The notes below the pieces were generated by a model. The model was given only the letters and a program-made list of their open reading frames with translations, ran no database searches and was not told the DNA's origin. DNA of 64,000 bases from positions 1 through 64,000 of the forward strand of contig NW_026894338.1 in the NCBI RefSeq assembly GCF_032452875.1, given 5' to 3'. The position numbers and the translations under genes are program-made. Origin of the DNA: Bos javanicus (Eukaryota > Chordata > Mammalia > Artiodactyla > Bovidae). Below, piece after piece: positions 7,970-20,366 of the stretch. Every line of letters begins with the position of its first letter. Within the stretch, counting starts at the first letter, position 1.

Positions 7970-10900
7970 CATGATCAGTGTATGACACCAAACATGATCA
8001 GCACATGATCAGTCACATGATCAGTGCATGATAAGCCACGTGATCAGTGCATGATCAGTCGTGATCAGTGCATGATCAGTCATGTGATCAGTGCATGGTA
8101 GCTGCGTGATCAGTGCATGATCAGTCACGTGATCAGTGCATGATAGCCACGTGATCAGTGCATGATCAGCCACGTGATCAGTGCATGATCAGTCACGTGA
8201 TCAGTGCATGATCAGTCACGTGATCAGTGCATGATCAATTACGTGATCAGTGCATGATCAGTCACGTGACCAGTACATGTTAGCTACGTGATCATTGCAT
8301 GATCAGCCACGTGAGCAGTGCATGTTAGCCACGTGATCAGTGCATGATCAGTTTCGTGATCAGTGCATGATCAGCCACGTGATCAGTGCATGATAGCCAC
8401 GTGATCAGTGCATGATCAGTCACGTGATCAGTGCATGATCAGCCACGTGATCAGTGCATGGGCAGTCATGTGATCAGTGCATGATAGCCACGTGATCAGT
8501 GCATGATCAGTCACGTGATCAGTGCATGATCAGCCACGTGATCAGTGCATGATAGCCACGTGATCAGTGCATGATAGCCAGTGATCAGTGCATGATCAGT
8601 CACGTGATCAGTGCATGATCAGCCACGTGATCAGTGCATGATAGCCACGTGATCAGTGCATGATCAGTCACGTGATCAGTGCATGATCAGTCACGTGATC
8701 AGTGCATGATAGCTACGTGATCAGTGCATGATCAGCCACGTGATCAGTGCATGATCAGTCACGTGATCAGTGCATGATCAGTCACGTGATCAGTGCATGA
8801 TAGCTACGTGATCAGTGCATGATCAGCCACGTGATCAGTGCATGATAGCCACGTGATCAGTGCATGATAGCCACGTGATCAGTGCATGATCAGTCACGTG
8901 ATCAGTGCATGATCAGCCACGTGATCAGTGCATGATCACCACGTGATCAGTGCATGATAGCCACGTGATCAGTGCATGATAGTCACGTGATCAGTGCATG
9001 ATCAGCCACGTGATCAGTGCATGATCAGCCACGTGATCAGTGCATGATAGCCACGTGATCAGTGCATGATCAGTCACGTGATCAGTGCATGATCAGTCAC
9101 GTGATCAGTGCATGATCAGCCACGTGATCAGTGCATGATCAGTCACGTGATCAGTGCATGATCAGCCACGTGATCAGTGCATGGTAGCTACGTGATCATT
9201 GCATGATCAGCCACGTGCAGTGCATGATAGCCACGTGATCAGTGCATGATCAGCCACGTGATCAGTGCATGATAGCCACGTGATCAGTGCATGATCAGTC
9301 ACGTGATCAGTGCATGATCAGTCACGTGATCAGTGCATGATCAATTACGTGATCAGTGCATGATCAGTCACGTGATCAGTGCATGATAGCTACGTGATCA
9401 GTGCATGATCAGCCACGTGATCAGTGCATGATAGCCACGTGATCAGTGCATGATCAGCTACGTGATCAGTGCATGATCAGCCACGTGATCAGTGCATGAT
9501 CAGTCACGTGATCAGTGCATGATCAGCCACGTGATCAGTGCATGATGCCACGTGATCAGTGCATGATCAGTCACGTGATCAGTGCATGACAGCCACGTGA
9601 TCAGTGCATGATAGCCACGTGATCAGTGCATGATAGCCACGTGATCAGTGCATGATCAGTCACGTGATCAGTGCATGATCAGGCACGTGATCAGTGCATG
9701 ATCAGCCACGTGATCAGTGCATGATAGCCACGTGATCAGTGCATGATCAGTCACGTGATCAGTGCATGATCAGTCACGTGATCAGTGCATGATCAGCCAC
9801 GTGATCAGTGCATGATCAATTACGTGATCAGTGCATGATCAGTCACGTGACCAGTACATGGATGCTACGTGATCAGTGCATGATCAGCCACGTGATCAGT
9901 GCATGATAGCCACGTGATCAGTGCATGATCATCACGTGATCAGTGCATGATCAGTCACGTGATCAGTGCATGATCATTCACGTGATCAGTGCATGATCAG
10001 TCACGTGATCAGTGCATGGTAGATACGTGATCAGTGCATGATCAGCCACGTGATCAGTGCATGATAGCCACGTGATCAGTGCATGATCAGTCACGTGATC
10101 AGTATGATCAGCCACGTGATCAGTGCATGATGCCACGTGATCAGTGCATGATCAGTCACGTGATCAGTGCATGATCAGCCACGTGATCAGTGCATGATCA
10201 CCACGTGATCAGTGCATGATAGCCACGTGATCAGTGCATGATAGCCACGTGATCAGTGCATGATCAGTCACGTGATCAGTGCATGATCAGTCACGTGATC
10301 AGTGCATGATAGCTACATGATCAGTGCATCAGCCACGTGATCAGTGCATGATAGCCACGTGATCAGTGCATGATCAGTCACGTGATCAGTGCATGATCAG
10401 TCACGTGATCAGTGCATGATAGCCACGTGATCAGTGCATGATCAGTCACGTGATCAGTGCATGATCAGCCACGTGATCAGTGCATGATCAGTCACGTGAT
10501 CAGTGCATGATCAGCCACGTGATCAGTGCATGATCCACGTGATCAGTGCATGATAGCCACGTGATCAGTGCATGATCAGTCACGTGATCAGTGCATGATC
10601 AGTCACGTGATCATGCATGATCAGCCACGTGATCAGTGCATGATCAGCCACGTGATCAGTGCATGATCAATTACGTGATCAGTGCATGATCAGTCACGTG
10701 ACCAGTACATGGTAGCTACGTGATCATTGCATGATCAGCCACGTGATCAGTGCATGATAGCCACGTGATCAGTGCATGATAGCCACGTGATCAGTGCATG
10801 ATCAGTCATGTGATACGTGTGTGATCAGCCACGTGATCAGTGCATGATATCCACGTGATCAGTGCATGATAGCCACGTGATCAGTGCATGAGAGCCACGT

Positions 10901-11588
10901 GATCAGTGCATGATCAGTCACGTGATACATGTGTGATCAGCCACGTGATCAGTGCATGATGAGCCACGTGATCAGTGCAGGATCAATTACGTGATCAGTG
11001 CATGATCAGTCACGTGACCAGTACATGGTTGCTACGTGATCGTTGCATGATCAGCCACGTGAGCAGAGCATGATAGCCACGTGATCAGTGCATGATCAGT
11101 CACGTGATCAGTACATGATCAGTCACGTGAACAGTGCATGATCATTTACGTGATCTGTGCATGATCAGTCACGTGACCAGTATATGGTAGCTACGTGATC
11201 ATTCCATGACGAGCCACGTGAGCAGTGCATGATAGCCACGTGATGTGTGCATGATCAGTTACGTGAGCAGAGTATGATCAGCCACGTGATCAGTGCATGA
11301 GTGCCACGTGATCAGTGCATGATATGTCACGTGACAGGTGTGTGATCAGCCACGTGAACAGTGCATGTTCAGCCACGTGATCAGTGCATGATAGCCACGT
11401 GATCAGTGCATGATCAGTTACGTGAGCAGTGTATGATCAGCCACGTGATCAGTGCATGGTCAGACACGTGAACAGTGTATGATCAGCCACGTGATCAGTG
11501 CATGATATCCAAGTGATCAGTGCATGATCATCACGTGATCAGTGTATGATCAGCCACGTGAACAGTGCATGCTCAGTCACGTGATCAG
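7970..11588 (+). repeat. Core satellite, homogeneous then marked
   Basis: From about 8.1 to 10.6 kb nearly pure core units. From 10.66 kb the markers gatcaatta (about 10665, 10981) and gatcattta (about 11140) appear at multiples of about 158 bp. The last 350 bp is the conserved approach to a type C module (gttacgtgagcag, gatatccaagtg). Confidence 0.95.
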
Positions 11589-11830
11589 GGCCTGCTGAGC
11601 TGCGTGATTACTGTCTGCTCATCTGCTTGACAATTGCCAGCTGAGCTGCACGATTCCTGCCTGTCATCTGCTTGACAATTGCCAGCTGTGCTGCGTAATT
11701 CCTGCCTGCTCAGCTGCTTGATTATTGCCAGCTGAGCAGCATGATTCCTCACAGCTGAGTTCCATGATTATTGCCTGCTGACTGTTTGATTCGTGCCTAC
11801 TCAGCTCTTTGTTTATTGCCTCCAGAGGCA
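11589..11830 (+). repeat. D module D7 (type C)
   Basis: First type C module: 242 bp, gatcagggcc start, cacagctgag inside, followed by gatagcaaacatg and cgccattaagtcacg. Contains several CAGCTG (PvuII) sites, which I do not see in the core repeat. Confidence 0.93.
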
Positions 11831-12789
11831 CATGATCAGTGTATGATAGCAAACATGATCAGCGCATGATCAGTCACATGATCAGCGCCATTAAGTCACG
11901 TGATCACTACATGATAGTCATGTGATCAGTCCATGCTCAGTCACGGTATCAGTGCATGATCAGCCACGTGATCAGTGCATGATCAGCCACGTGATCAGTG
12001 CATGATCAGCCACGTGATCAGTGCATGATCAGTCACGTGATCAGTGCATGATCAGGCACGTGATCAGTGCATGATCAGTGATCATGCAGTGCATCACCAG
12101 TGATGGGTGTATGATCAGTCACGTGACCAGTACATGGTAGCTACATGATCATTGCATGATCAGCCACGTGAGTAGTGCATGATAGCCACGTGATCAGTGC
12201 ATGATCAGTCACGTGATCAGTGCATGATCAGTCATGTGATCAGTGCATGATCAGGCACGTGATCAGTGCATGATCAGCCACGTGATCAGTGCATGATAGC
12301 CACGTGATCAGTGCATGATCAGTCACGTGATCAGTGCATGATCAGTCACGTGATCAGTGCATGATCAGCCACGTGATCAGTGCATGATCAGTTACGTGAT
12401 CAGTGCATGATCAGTCACGTGATCAGTGCATGGTAGCTACGTGATCAGTGCATGATCAGCCACGTGATCAGTGCATGATAGCCACGTGATCAGTGCATGA
12501 TCAGCCACGTGATCAGTGCATGATCAGTCACGTGATCAGTGCATGATCAGTCACGTGATCAGTGCATGATCAGCCACGTGATCAGTGCATGATCAGTCAT
12601 GTGTCAGTGCATGATAGCCCGTGATCAGTGCATGATCAGTCCGTGATCAGTGCATGATCAGCCACGTGATCAGTGCATGATAGCCACGTGATCAGTGCAT
12701 GATCAGTCACGTGATCAGTGCATGATCAGTCACGTGATCAGTGTGTGATCAGCCACGTGATCAGTGCATGATCAGTCACGTGATCAGTG
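11831..12789 (+). repeat. Core satellite between D7 and D8
   Basis: Starts with the type C flank. Odd unit near 12067: gatcatgcagtgcatcacc, where the core order is disturbed before gatgggtgtatg. The rest is largely core. Confidence 0.92.
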
Positions 12790-12979
12790 CTGCTGAGCTG
12801 CGTGATTCCTGCCTGTCATCTGCTTGACAATTGCCACCTGTGCTGCGTGATTCCTGCCTGCTCATCTACTTGATTATTGCCAGCTGAGCAGCATGATTTC
12901 TCAGAGCTGAGTTCCATGATTATAGCCTGCTGACTGATTCCTGCGTACTCAGCTCTATGTTCATTGCCTCCAGAGGCAC
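12790..12979 (+). repeat. D module D8 (short type B)
   Basis: About 190 bp; it lacks the first pair and joins the core through gatcagtgctgctgagc. Contains gctcatctacttg and gattatagcctgc, both shared with D14. Confidence 0.9.
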
Positions 12980-15176
12980 ATGATCAGTGTATGACACCAA
13001 ACATGATCAGTGCATGATCAGTCACATGATCAGTGCATGATAAGCCACGTGATCAGTGCATGATCAATCACGTGATCAGTGCATGATCAGTCACGTGATC
13101 AGTACATGGTAGCTGCGTGATCAGTGCATGATCAGCCACGTGATCAGTGCATGATAGCCACGTGATCAGTGCATGATCAGCCACGTGATCAGTGCATGAT
13201 CAGTCACGTGATCAGTGCATGATCATCCACGTGATCAGTGCATGATCAGTCATGATCAGTGCATGATATAGACGTGATCAGTGCATGATCAGTCACGTGA
13301 TCAGTGCATGATAGCCACGTGATCAGTGCATGATCAGTCACGTGATCATGTGTGATCAGCCACGTGATCAGTGCATGATCAGCCACGTGATCAGTGCATG
13401 ATCAATCACGTGATCAGTGCATGATCAGTCACGTGACCAGTACATGGTTGCTACGTGATCAGTGCATGATCAGCCACGTGATCAGTGCATGATAGCCACG
13501 TGATCAGTGCATGATCAGTCACGTGATCAGTGCATGATCAGTCACGTGATCAGTGCATGATCAGTCGTGATCAGTGCATGATCAGTCACGTGATCAGTAT
13601 ATGGTAGTGTCATGATCATTCATGACAGCCACGTGATCAGTGCATGATAGCCACGTGATCAGTGCATGATCAGTCACGTGATCAGTGTATGATCAGCCAC
13701 GTGATCAGTGCATGAGTGCCACGTGATCAGTGCATGATAGTCACGTGATCAGTGCATGATCAGCCACGTGATCAGTGCATGATCAGCCACGTGATCAGTG
13801 CATGATAGCCACGTGATCAGTGCATGATCAGTCACGTGATCAGTGCATGATCAGCCACGTGATCAGTGCATGATCAGACACGTGATCAGTGCATGATCAG
13901 CCACGTGATCAGTGCATGATAGCCACGTGATCAGTGCATGATCAGTCACGTGATCAGTGCATGATCAGTCACGTGATCAGTGCATGATCAGCCACGTGAT
14001 CAGTGCATGATCAATTACGTGATCAGTGCATGATCAGTCACGTGACCAGTACATGGTTGCTACGTGATCATTGCATGATCAGCCACGTGAGCAGTGCATG
14101 ATAGCCACGTGATCAGTGCATGATCAGTCACGTGATCAGTGCATGATCAGTCACGTGATCAGTGCATGATCATTACGTGATCAGTGCATGATCAGTCACG
14201 TGACCAGTGCATGATAGCTACGTGATCAGTGCATGATCAGCCACGTGATCAGTGCATGATCAGCCACGTGATCAGTGCATGATCAGTCACGTGATCAGTG
14301 CATGATCAGCCACGTGATCAGTGCATGATAGCCACGTGATCAGTGCATGATCAGTCACGTGATCAGTGCATGATCAGTCACGTGATCAGTGCATGATCAG
14401 CACGTGATCAGTGCATGATCAGTCATGTGTCAGTGCATGATAGCCCGTGATCAGTGCATGATCAGTCCCGTGATCAGTGCATGATCAGCCAGTGATCAGT
14501 GCATGATAGCCACGTGATCAGTGCATGATCAGTCACGTGATCAGTGCATGATCAGCCACGTGATCAGTGCATGATAGCCACGTGATCAGTGCATGACAGT
14601 CACGTGATCAGTGCATGATCAGTCACGTGATCAGTGCATGATAGCCACGTGATCAGTGCATGATCAGTCACGTGATCAGTGCATGATCAGTCACGTGACC
14701 AGTACATGGTAGCTACGTGATCAGTGCATGATCAGCCACGTGATAGTGCATGATAGCCACGTGATCAGTGCATGATCAGTCACGTGATCAGTGCATGATC
14801 AGTCACGTGATCAGTGCATGGTAGCTGCGTGATCATGCATGATCAGCCACGTGATCAGTGCATGATAGCCACGTGATCAGTGCATGATCAGCCACGTGAT
14901 CAGTGCATGATCAGTCACGTGATCAGTGCATGATCAGCCACGTGATCAGTGCATGATCAGCCACGTGATCAGTGCATGATCAGCCACGTGATCAGTGCAT
15001 GATAGCCACGTGATCAGTGCATGATCAGTCACGTGATCAGTGCATGATAGCCACGTGATCAGTGCATGATCAGCCACGTGATCAGTGCATGATAGCCACG
15101 TGATCAGTGCATGATCAGTCACGTGATCAGTGTGTGATCAGCCACGTGAACAGTGCATGCTCAGTCACGTGATCAG
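12980..15176 (+). repeat. Core satellite between D8 and D9
   Basis: 2,197 bp, paired with 23168-25366. Includes one-base-shifted oddities such as tggtagtgtcatgatc (about 13612), whose counterpart is tggtagctcatgatc. Confidence 0.93.
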
Positions 15177-15412
15177 GGCCTGCTGAGCTGCGTGATTACT
15201 GTCTGCTCATCTCTTGACAATTGCCAGCTGAGCTGCACGATTCCTGCCTGTCATCTGCTTGACAATTGCCACTGTGCTGCGTAATTCCTGCCTGCTCATC
15301 TACTTGATTATTGCCAGCTGAGCAGCATGATTTCTCAGAGCTGAGTTCCATGATTAGTGCCTGCTGACTGATTCGTGCCTACTCAGCTCTTTGTTCATTG
15401 CCTCCAGATGCA
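15177..15412 (+). repeat. D module D9 (type B)
   Basis: Shares with D15 the two-base loss ctcatctcttgac and the end ccagatgcac. Confidence 0.92.
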
Positions 15413-15968
15413 CATGATCAGTGTATGACACCAAACATGATCAGTGCATGATCAGTCACATGATCAGTGCATGATAAGCCACGTGATCAGTGCATGATCA
15501 GTCACGTGATCAGTGCATGATCAGTCACGTGACCAGTGCATGGTAGCTGCGTGATCAGTGCATGATCAGCCACGTGATCAGTGCATGATAGCCACGTGAT
15601 CAGTGCATGATAGTCACGTGATCAGTGCATGATCAGTCACGTGATCAGTGCATGATCAGCCACGTGATCAGTGCATGATCAGTCACGTGATCAGTGCATG
15701 ATCAGTCACGTGATCAGTGCATGATAGCCACGTGATCAGTGCATGATCAGCCACGTGATCAGTGCATGATCAGCCACGTGATCAGTGCATGATCAGTTAC
15801 GTGAGCAGTGTATGATCAGCCACGTGATCAGTGCATGGTCAGACACGTGAACAGTGTATGATCAGCCACGTGATCAGTGCATGATATCCAAGTGATCAGT
15901 GCATGATCAATCACGTGATCAGTGTATGATCAGCCACGTGAACAGTGCATGCTCAGTCACGTGATCAG
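15413..15968 (+). repeat. Core satellite between D9 and D10
   Basis: 556 bp, the shortest interval in HOR-B. Starts with the type B flank and ends with the type C approach. Confidence 0.93.
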
Positions 15969-16210
15969 GGCCTGCTGAGCTGCGTGATTACTGTCTGCTC
16001 ATCTGCTTGACAATTGCCAGCTGAGCTGCACGATTCCTGCCTGTCATCTGCTTGACAATTGCCAGCTGTGCTGCGTAATTCCTGCCTGCTCAGCTGCTTG
16101 ATTATTGCCAGCTGAGCAGCATGATTCCTCACAGCTGAGTTCCATGATTATTGCCTGCTGACTGTTTGATTCGTGCCTACTCAGCTCTTTGTTTATTGCC
16201 TCCAGAGGCA
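15969..16210 (+). repeat. D module D10 (type C)
   Basis: 242 bp, gatcagggcc / cacagctgag subtype. Followed by aaacatgatcagtgc where most type C modules have aaacatgatcagcgc; D16 shares this. Confidence 0.93.
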
Positions 16211-17423
16211 CATGATCAGTGTATGATAGCAAACATGATCAGTGCATGATCAGTCACATGATCAGCGCCATTAAGTCACGTGATCACTACATGATAGTCA
16301 TGTGATCAGTCCATGCTCAGTCACGGTATCAGTGCATGATCAGCCACGTGATCAGTGCATGATAGCCACGTGATCAGTGCATGATCAGCCACGTGATCAG
16401 TGCATGATCAGCCACGTGATCAGTGCATGATGGTACGTGATCAGTGCATGATCAGTCACGTGATCAGTGCATGATCAGGCACGTGATCAGTGCATGATCA
16501 GCCACGTGATCAGTGCATGATAGCCACGTGATCAGTGCATGATCAGTCACGTGATCAGTGCATGATCAGTCACGTGACCAGTACATGGTAGCTACGTGAT
16601 CATTGCATGATCAGCCACGTGAGTAGTGCATGATAGCCACGTGATCAGTGCATGATCAGTCACGTGATCAGTGCATGATCAGTCATGTGATCAGTGCATG
16701 ATCAGCCACGTGATCAGTGCATGATCAGCCACGTGATCAGTGCATGATAGCCACGTGATCAGTGCATGATCAGTCACGTGATCAGTGCATGATCAGCCAC
16801 GTGATCAGTGCATGATCAGCCACGTGATCAGTGCATGATCAGTCACGTGATCAGTGCATGATAGCTGCATGATCAGTGCATGATCAGCCACGTGATCAGT
16901 GCATGATAGCCACGTGATCAGTGCATGATCAGTCACGTGATCAGTGCATGATCAGTCACGTGATCAGTGCATGATCAGCCACGTGATCAGTGCATGATCA
17001 GTTACGTGATCAGTGCATGATCAGTCACGTGACCAGTACATGGTAGCTACGTGATCAGTGCATGATCAGCCACGTGATCAGTGCATGATAGCCACGTGAT
17101 CAGTGCATGATCAGTCACGTGATCAGTGCATGATCAGCCACGTGATCAGTGCATGATCAGCCACGTGATCAGTGCATGATCAGTCACGTGATCAGTGCAT
17201 GATCAGCCACGTGATCAGTGCATGATCAGCCACGTGATCAGTGCATGATAGCCACGTGATCAGTGCATGATCAGTTACGTGAGCAGTGTATGATCAGCCA
17301 CGTGATCAGTGCATGATCAGACACGTGATCAGTGCATGATCAGCCACGTGATCAGTGCATGATCATCACGTGATCAGTGTATGATCAGCCACGTGAACAG
17401 TGCATGCTCAGTCACGTGATCAG
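16211..17423 (+). repeat. Core satellite between D10 and D11
   Basis: 1,213 bp, one unit longer than its HOR-B partner. Contains the odd unit gatggtacgtg at about 16430; the partner has gacagtacgtg. Confidence 0.93.
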
Positions 17424-17665
17424 GGCCTGCTGAGCTGCGTGATTACTGTCTGCTCATCTGCTTGACAATTGCCAGCTGAGCTGCACGATTCCTGCCTGTC
17501 ATCTGCTTGACAATTGCCAGCTGTGCTGCGTAATTCCTGCCTGCTCAGCTGCTTGATTATTGCCAGCTGAGCAGCATGATTCCTCACAGCTGAGTTCCAT
17601 GATTATTGCCTGCTGACTGTTTGATTCGTGCCTACTCAGCTCTTTGTTTATTGCCTCCAGAGGCA
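17424..17665 (+). repeat. D module D11 (type C)
   Basis: Starts 1,455 bp after D10; gatcagggcc / cacagctgag subtype. Followed by gatcagccaggtgatcag, a flank shared with D17 and D18. Confidence 0.93.
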
Positions 17666-20124
17666 CATGATCAGTGTATGATAGCAAACATGATCAGCGC
17701 ATGATCAGTCACATGATCAGCGCCATTAAGTCACGTGATCACTACATGATAGTCATGTGATCAGTCCATGCTCAGTCACGGTATCAGTGCATGATCAGCC
17801 ACGTGATCAGTGCATGATCAGCCAGGTGATCAGTGCATGATAGCCATGATCAGTGCATGATCAGTCACGTGATCAGTGCATGATCAGTCACGTGATCAGT
17901 GCATGATCAGCCACGTGATCAGTGCATGATCAGTCACCTGATGGGTGTATGATCAGTCACGTGACCAGTACATGGTAGCTACATGATCATTGCATGATCA
18001 GCCACGTGAGTAGTGCATGATAGCCACGTGATCAGTGCATGATCAGTCACGTGATCAGTGCATGATCAGTCACGTGATCAGTGCATGATCAGCCACGTGA
18101 TCAGTGCATGATAGCCACGTGATCAGTGCATGATCAGTCACGTGATCAGTGCATGATCAGTCACGTGATCAGTGCATGATCAGCCACGTGATCAGTGCAT
18201 GATAGCCACGTGATCAGTGCATGATCAGCCACGTGATCAGTGCATGATAGCCACGTGATCAGTGCATGATCAGTCACGTGATCAGTGCATGATCAGCCAC
18301 GTGATCAGTGCATGATAGTCACGTGATCAGTGCATGATCAATTACGTGATCAGTGCATGATCAGTCACGTGATCAGTGCATGGTAGCTACGTGATCAGTG
18401 CATGATCAGCCACGTGATCAGTGCATGATAGCCACGTGATCAGTGCATGATCAGTCACGTGATCAGTGCATGATCAGCCACGTGATCAGTGCATGATCAG
18501 CCACGTGATCAGTGCATGATCAGTCACGTGATCAGTGCATGATCAGTCACGTGATCAGTGCATGATCAGTCACGTGATCAGTGCATGATCAGTCACGTGA
18601 TCAGTGCATGATCAGTCACGTGATCAGTGCATGATCAGCCACGTGATCAGTGCATGATAGCCACGTGATCAGTGCATGATCAGCCACGTGATCAGTGCAT
18701 GATAGCCACGTGATCAGTGCATGATCAGTACGTGATCAGTGCATGATCAGTCACGTGATCAGTGCATGATAGTCACGTGATCAGTGCATGATCAGTCACG
18801 TGATCAGTGCATGATCAGTCACGTGATCAGTGCATGGTAGCTACGTGATCAGTGCATGATCAGCCACGTGATCAGTGCATGATAGCCACGTGATCAGTGC
18901 ATGATCAGTCACGTGATCAGTGCATGATCAGCCACGTGATCAGTGCATGATCAGCCACGTGATCAGTGCATGATCAGCCACGTGATCAGTGCATGATCAG
19001 TCACGTGATCAGTGCATGATCAGCCACGTGATCAGTGCATGATCAGCACGTGATCAGTGCATGATCAGCCACGTGATCAGTGCATGATAGCCACGTGATC
19101 AGTGCATGATCAGTCACGTGATCAGTGCATGATCAGCCACGTGATCAGTGCATGATCAGTCACGTGATCAGTGCATGATAGCCACGTGATCAGTGCATGA
19201 TCAGCCACGTGATCAGTGCATGATCAGCCACGTGATCAGTGCATGATCAGCCACGTGATCAGTGCATGATCAGCCACGTGATCAGTGCATGATCAGTCAC
19301 GTGATCAGTGCATGATCAGCACGTGATCAGTGCATGATCAGCCACGTGATCAGTGCATGATAGCCACGTGATCAGTGCATGATCAGTCACGTGATCAGTG
19401 CATGATCAGTCACGTGACCAGTACATGGTAGCTACGTGATCATTGCATGATCAGCCACGTGATAGTGCATGATAGCCACGTGATCAGTGCATGATCAGTC
19501 ACGTGATCAGTGCATGATCAGTCATGTGATCAGTGCATGATCAGTCACGTGATCAGTGCATGATCAGCCACGTGATCAGTGCATGATAGCCACGTGATCA
19601 GTGCATGATCAGTCACGTGATCAGTGCATGATCAGTCACGTGATCAGTGCATGATCAGCCACGTGATCAGTGCATGATCAATTACGTGATCAGTGCATGA
19701 TCAGTCACGTGATCAGTACATGGTAGCTACGTGATCAGTGCATGATCAGCCACGTGATCAGTGCATGATAGCCACGTGATCAGTGCATGATCAGTCACGT
19801 GATCAGTGCATGATCAGTCACGTGATCAGTGCATGATCAGCCACGTGATCAGTGCATGATCAGTCACGTGATCAGTGCATGATAGCCACGTGATCAGTGC
19901 ATGATCAGCCACGTGATCAGTGCATGATAGCCACGTGATCAGTGCATGATCAGTTACGTGAGCAGTGTATGATCAGCCACGTGATCAGTGCATGGTCAGA
20001 CACGTGATCAGTGTATGATCAGCCACGTGATCAGTGCATGATAGTCACGTGATCAGTGCATGATCATCACGTGATCAGTGTATGATCAGCCACGTGAACA
20101 GTGCATGCTCAGTCACGTGATCAG
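17666..20124 (+). repeat. Core satellite between D11 and D12
   Basis: 2,459 bp, highly homogeneous at 18.0-19.4 kb. It is 319 bp (about 14 units) longer than the D17-D18 interval. Confidence 0.94.
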
Positions 20125-20366
20125 GGCCTGCTGAGCTGCGTGATTACTGTCTGCTCATCTGCTTGACAATTGCCAGCTGAGCTGCACGATTCCTGCCTGT
20201 CATCTGCTTGACAATTGCCAGCTGTGCTGCGTAATTCCTGCCTGCTCAGCTGCTTGATTATTGCCAGCTGAGCAGCATGATTCCTCACAGCTGAGTTCCA
20301 TGATTATTGCCTGCTGACTGTTTGATTCGTGCCTACTCAGCTCTTTGTTTATTGCCTCCAGAGGCA
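20125..20366 (+). repeat. D module D12 (type C)
   Basis: gatcagggcc / cacagctgag subtype. Downstream flank reads gatcagcaaggtg, a private change. Confidence 0.93.

Larger units (their letters stand above)
4984..10010 (+). repeat. Higher-order repeat A, copy 2 (about 5 kb)
   Basis: Same order as copy 1: D3-LTR3-D4-LTR4-D6, then core repeats. The right edge is approximate because the homogeneous array offers no unique landmark. At aligned positions it is often closer to the core consensus than copy 1, for example gtgatcagtgc where copy 1 has gtgatcattgc after the tggtagctgcg marker. Confidence 0.8.

Noticed and set aside
8000..11000. CRISPR array
   Set aside because: Units follow each other directly with no unique spacers, and no cas genes are present.
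8000..11000. Bacterial replication origin or iteron cluster (GATC-rich)
   Set aside because: The array is tens of kilobases long with no adjacent bacterial genes; the retroviral LTR points to a vertebrate genome.
11664..11852. 62-codon minus-strand open frame repeated in type C modules as a gene
   Set aside because: It lies in tandemly copied 23-bp repeats, resembles no family I know and is broken or altered freely by one-base indels. Long frames are expected where a stop-free repeat recurs.
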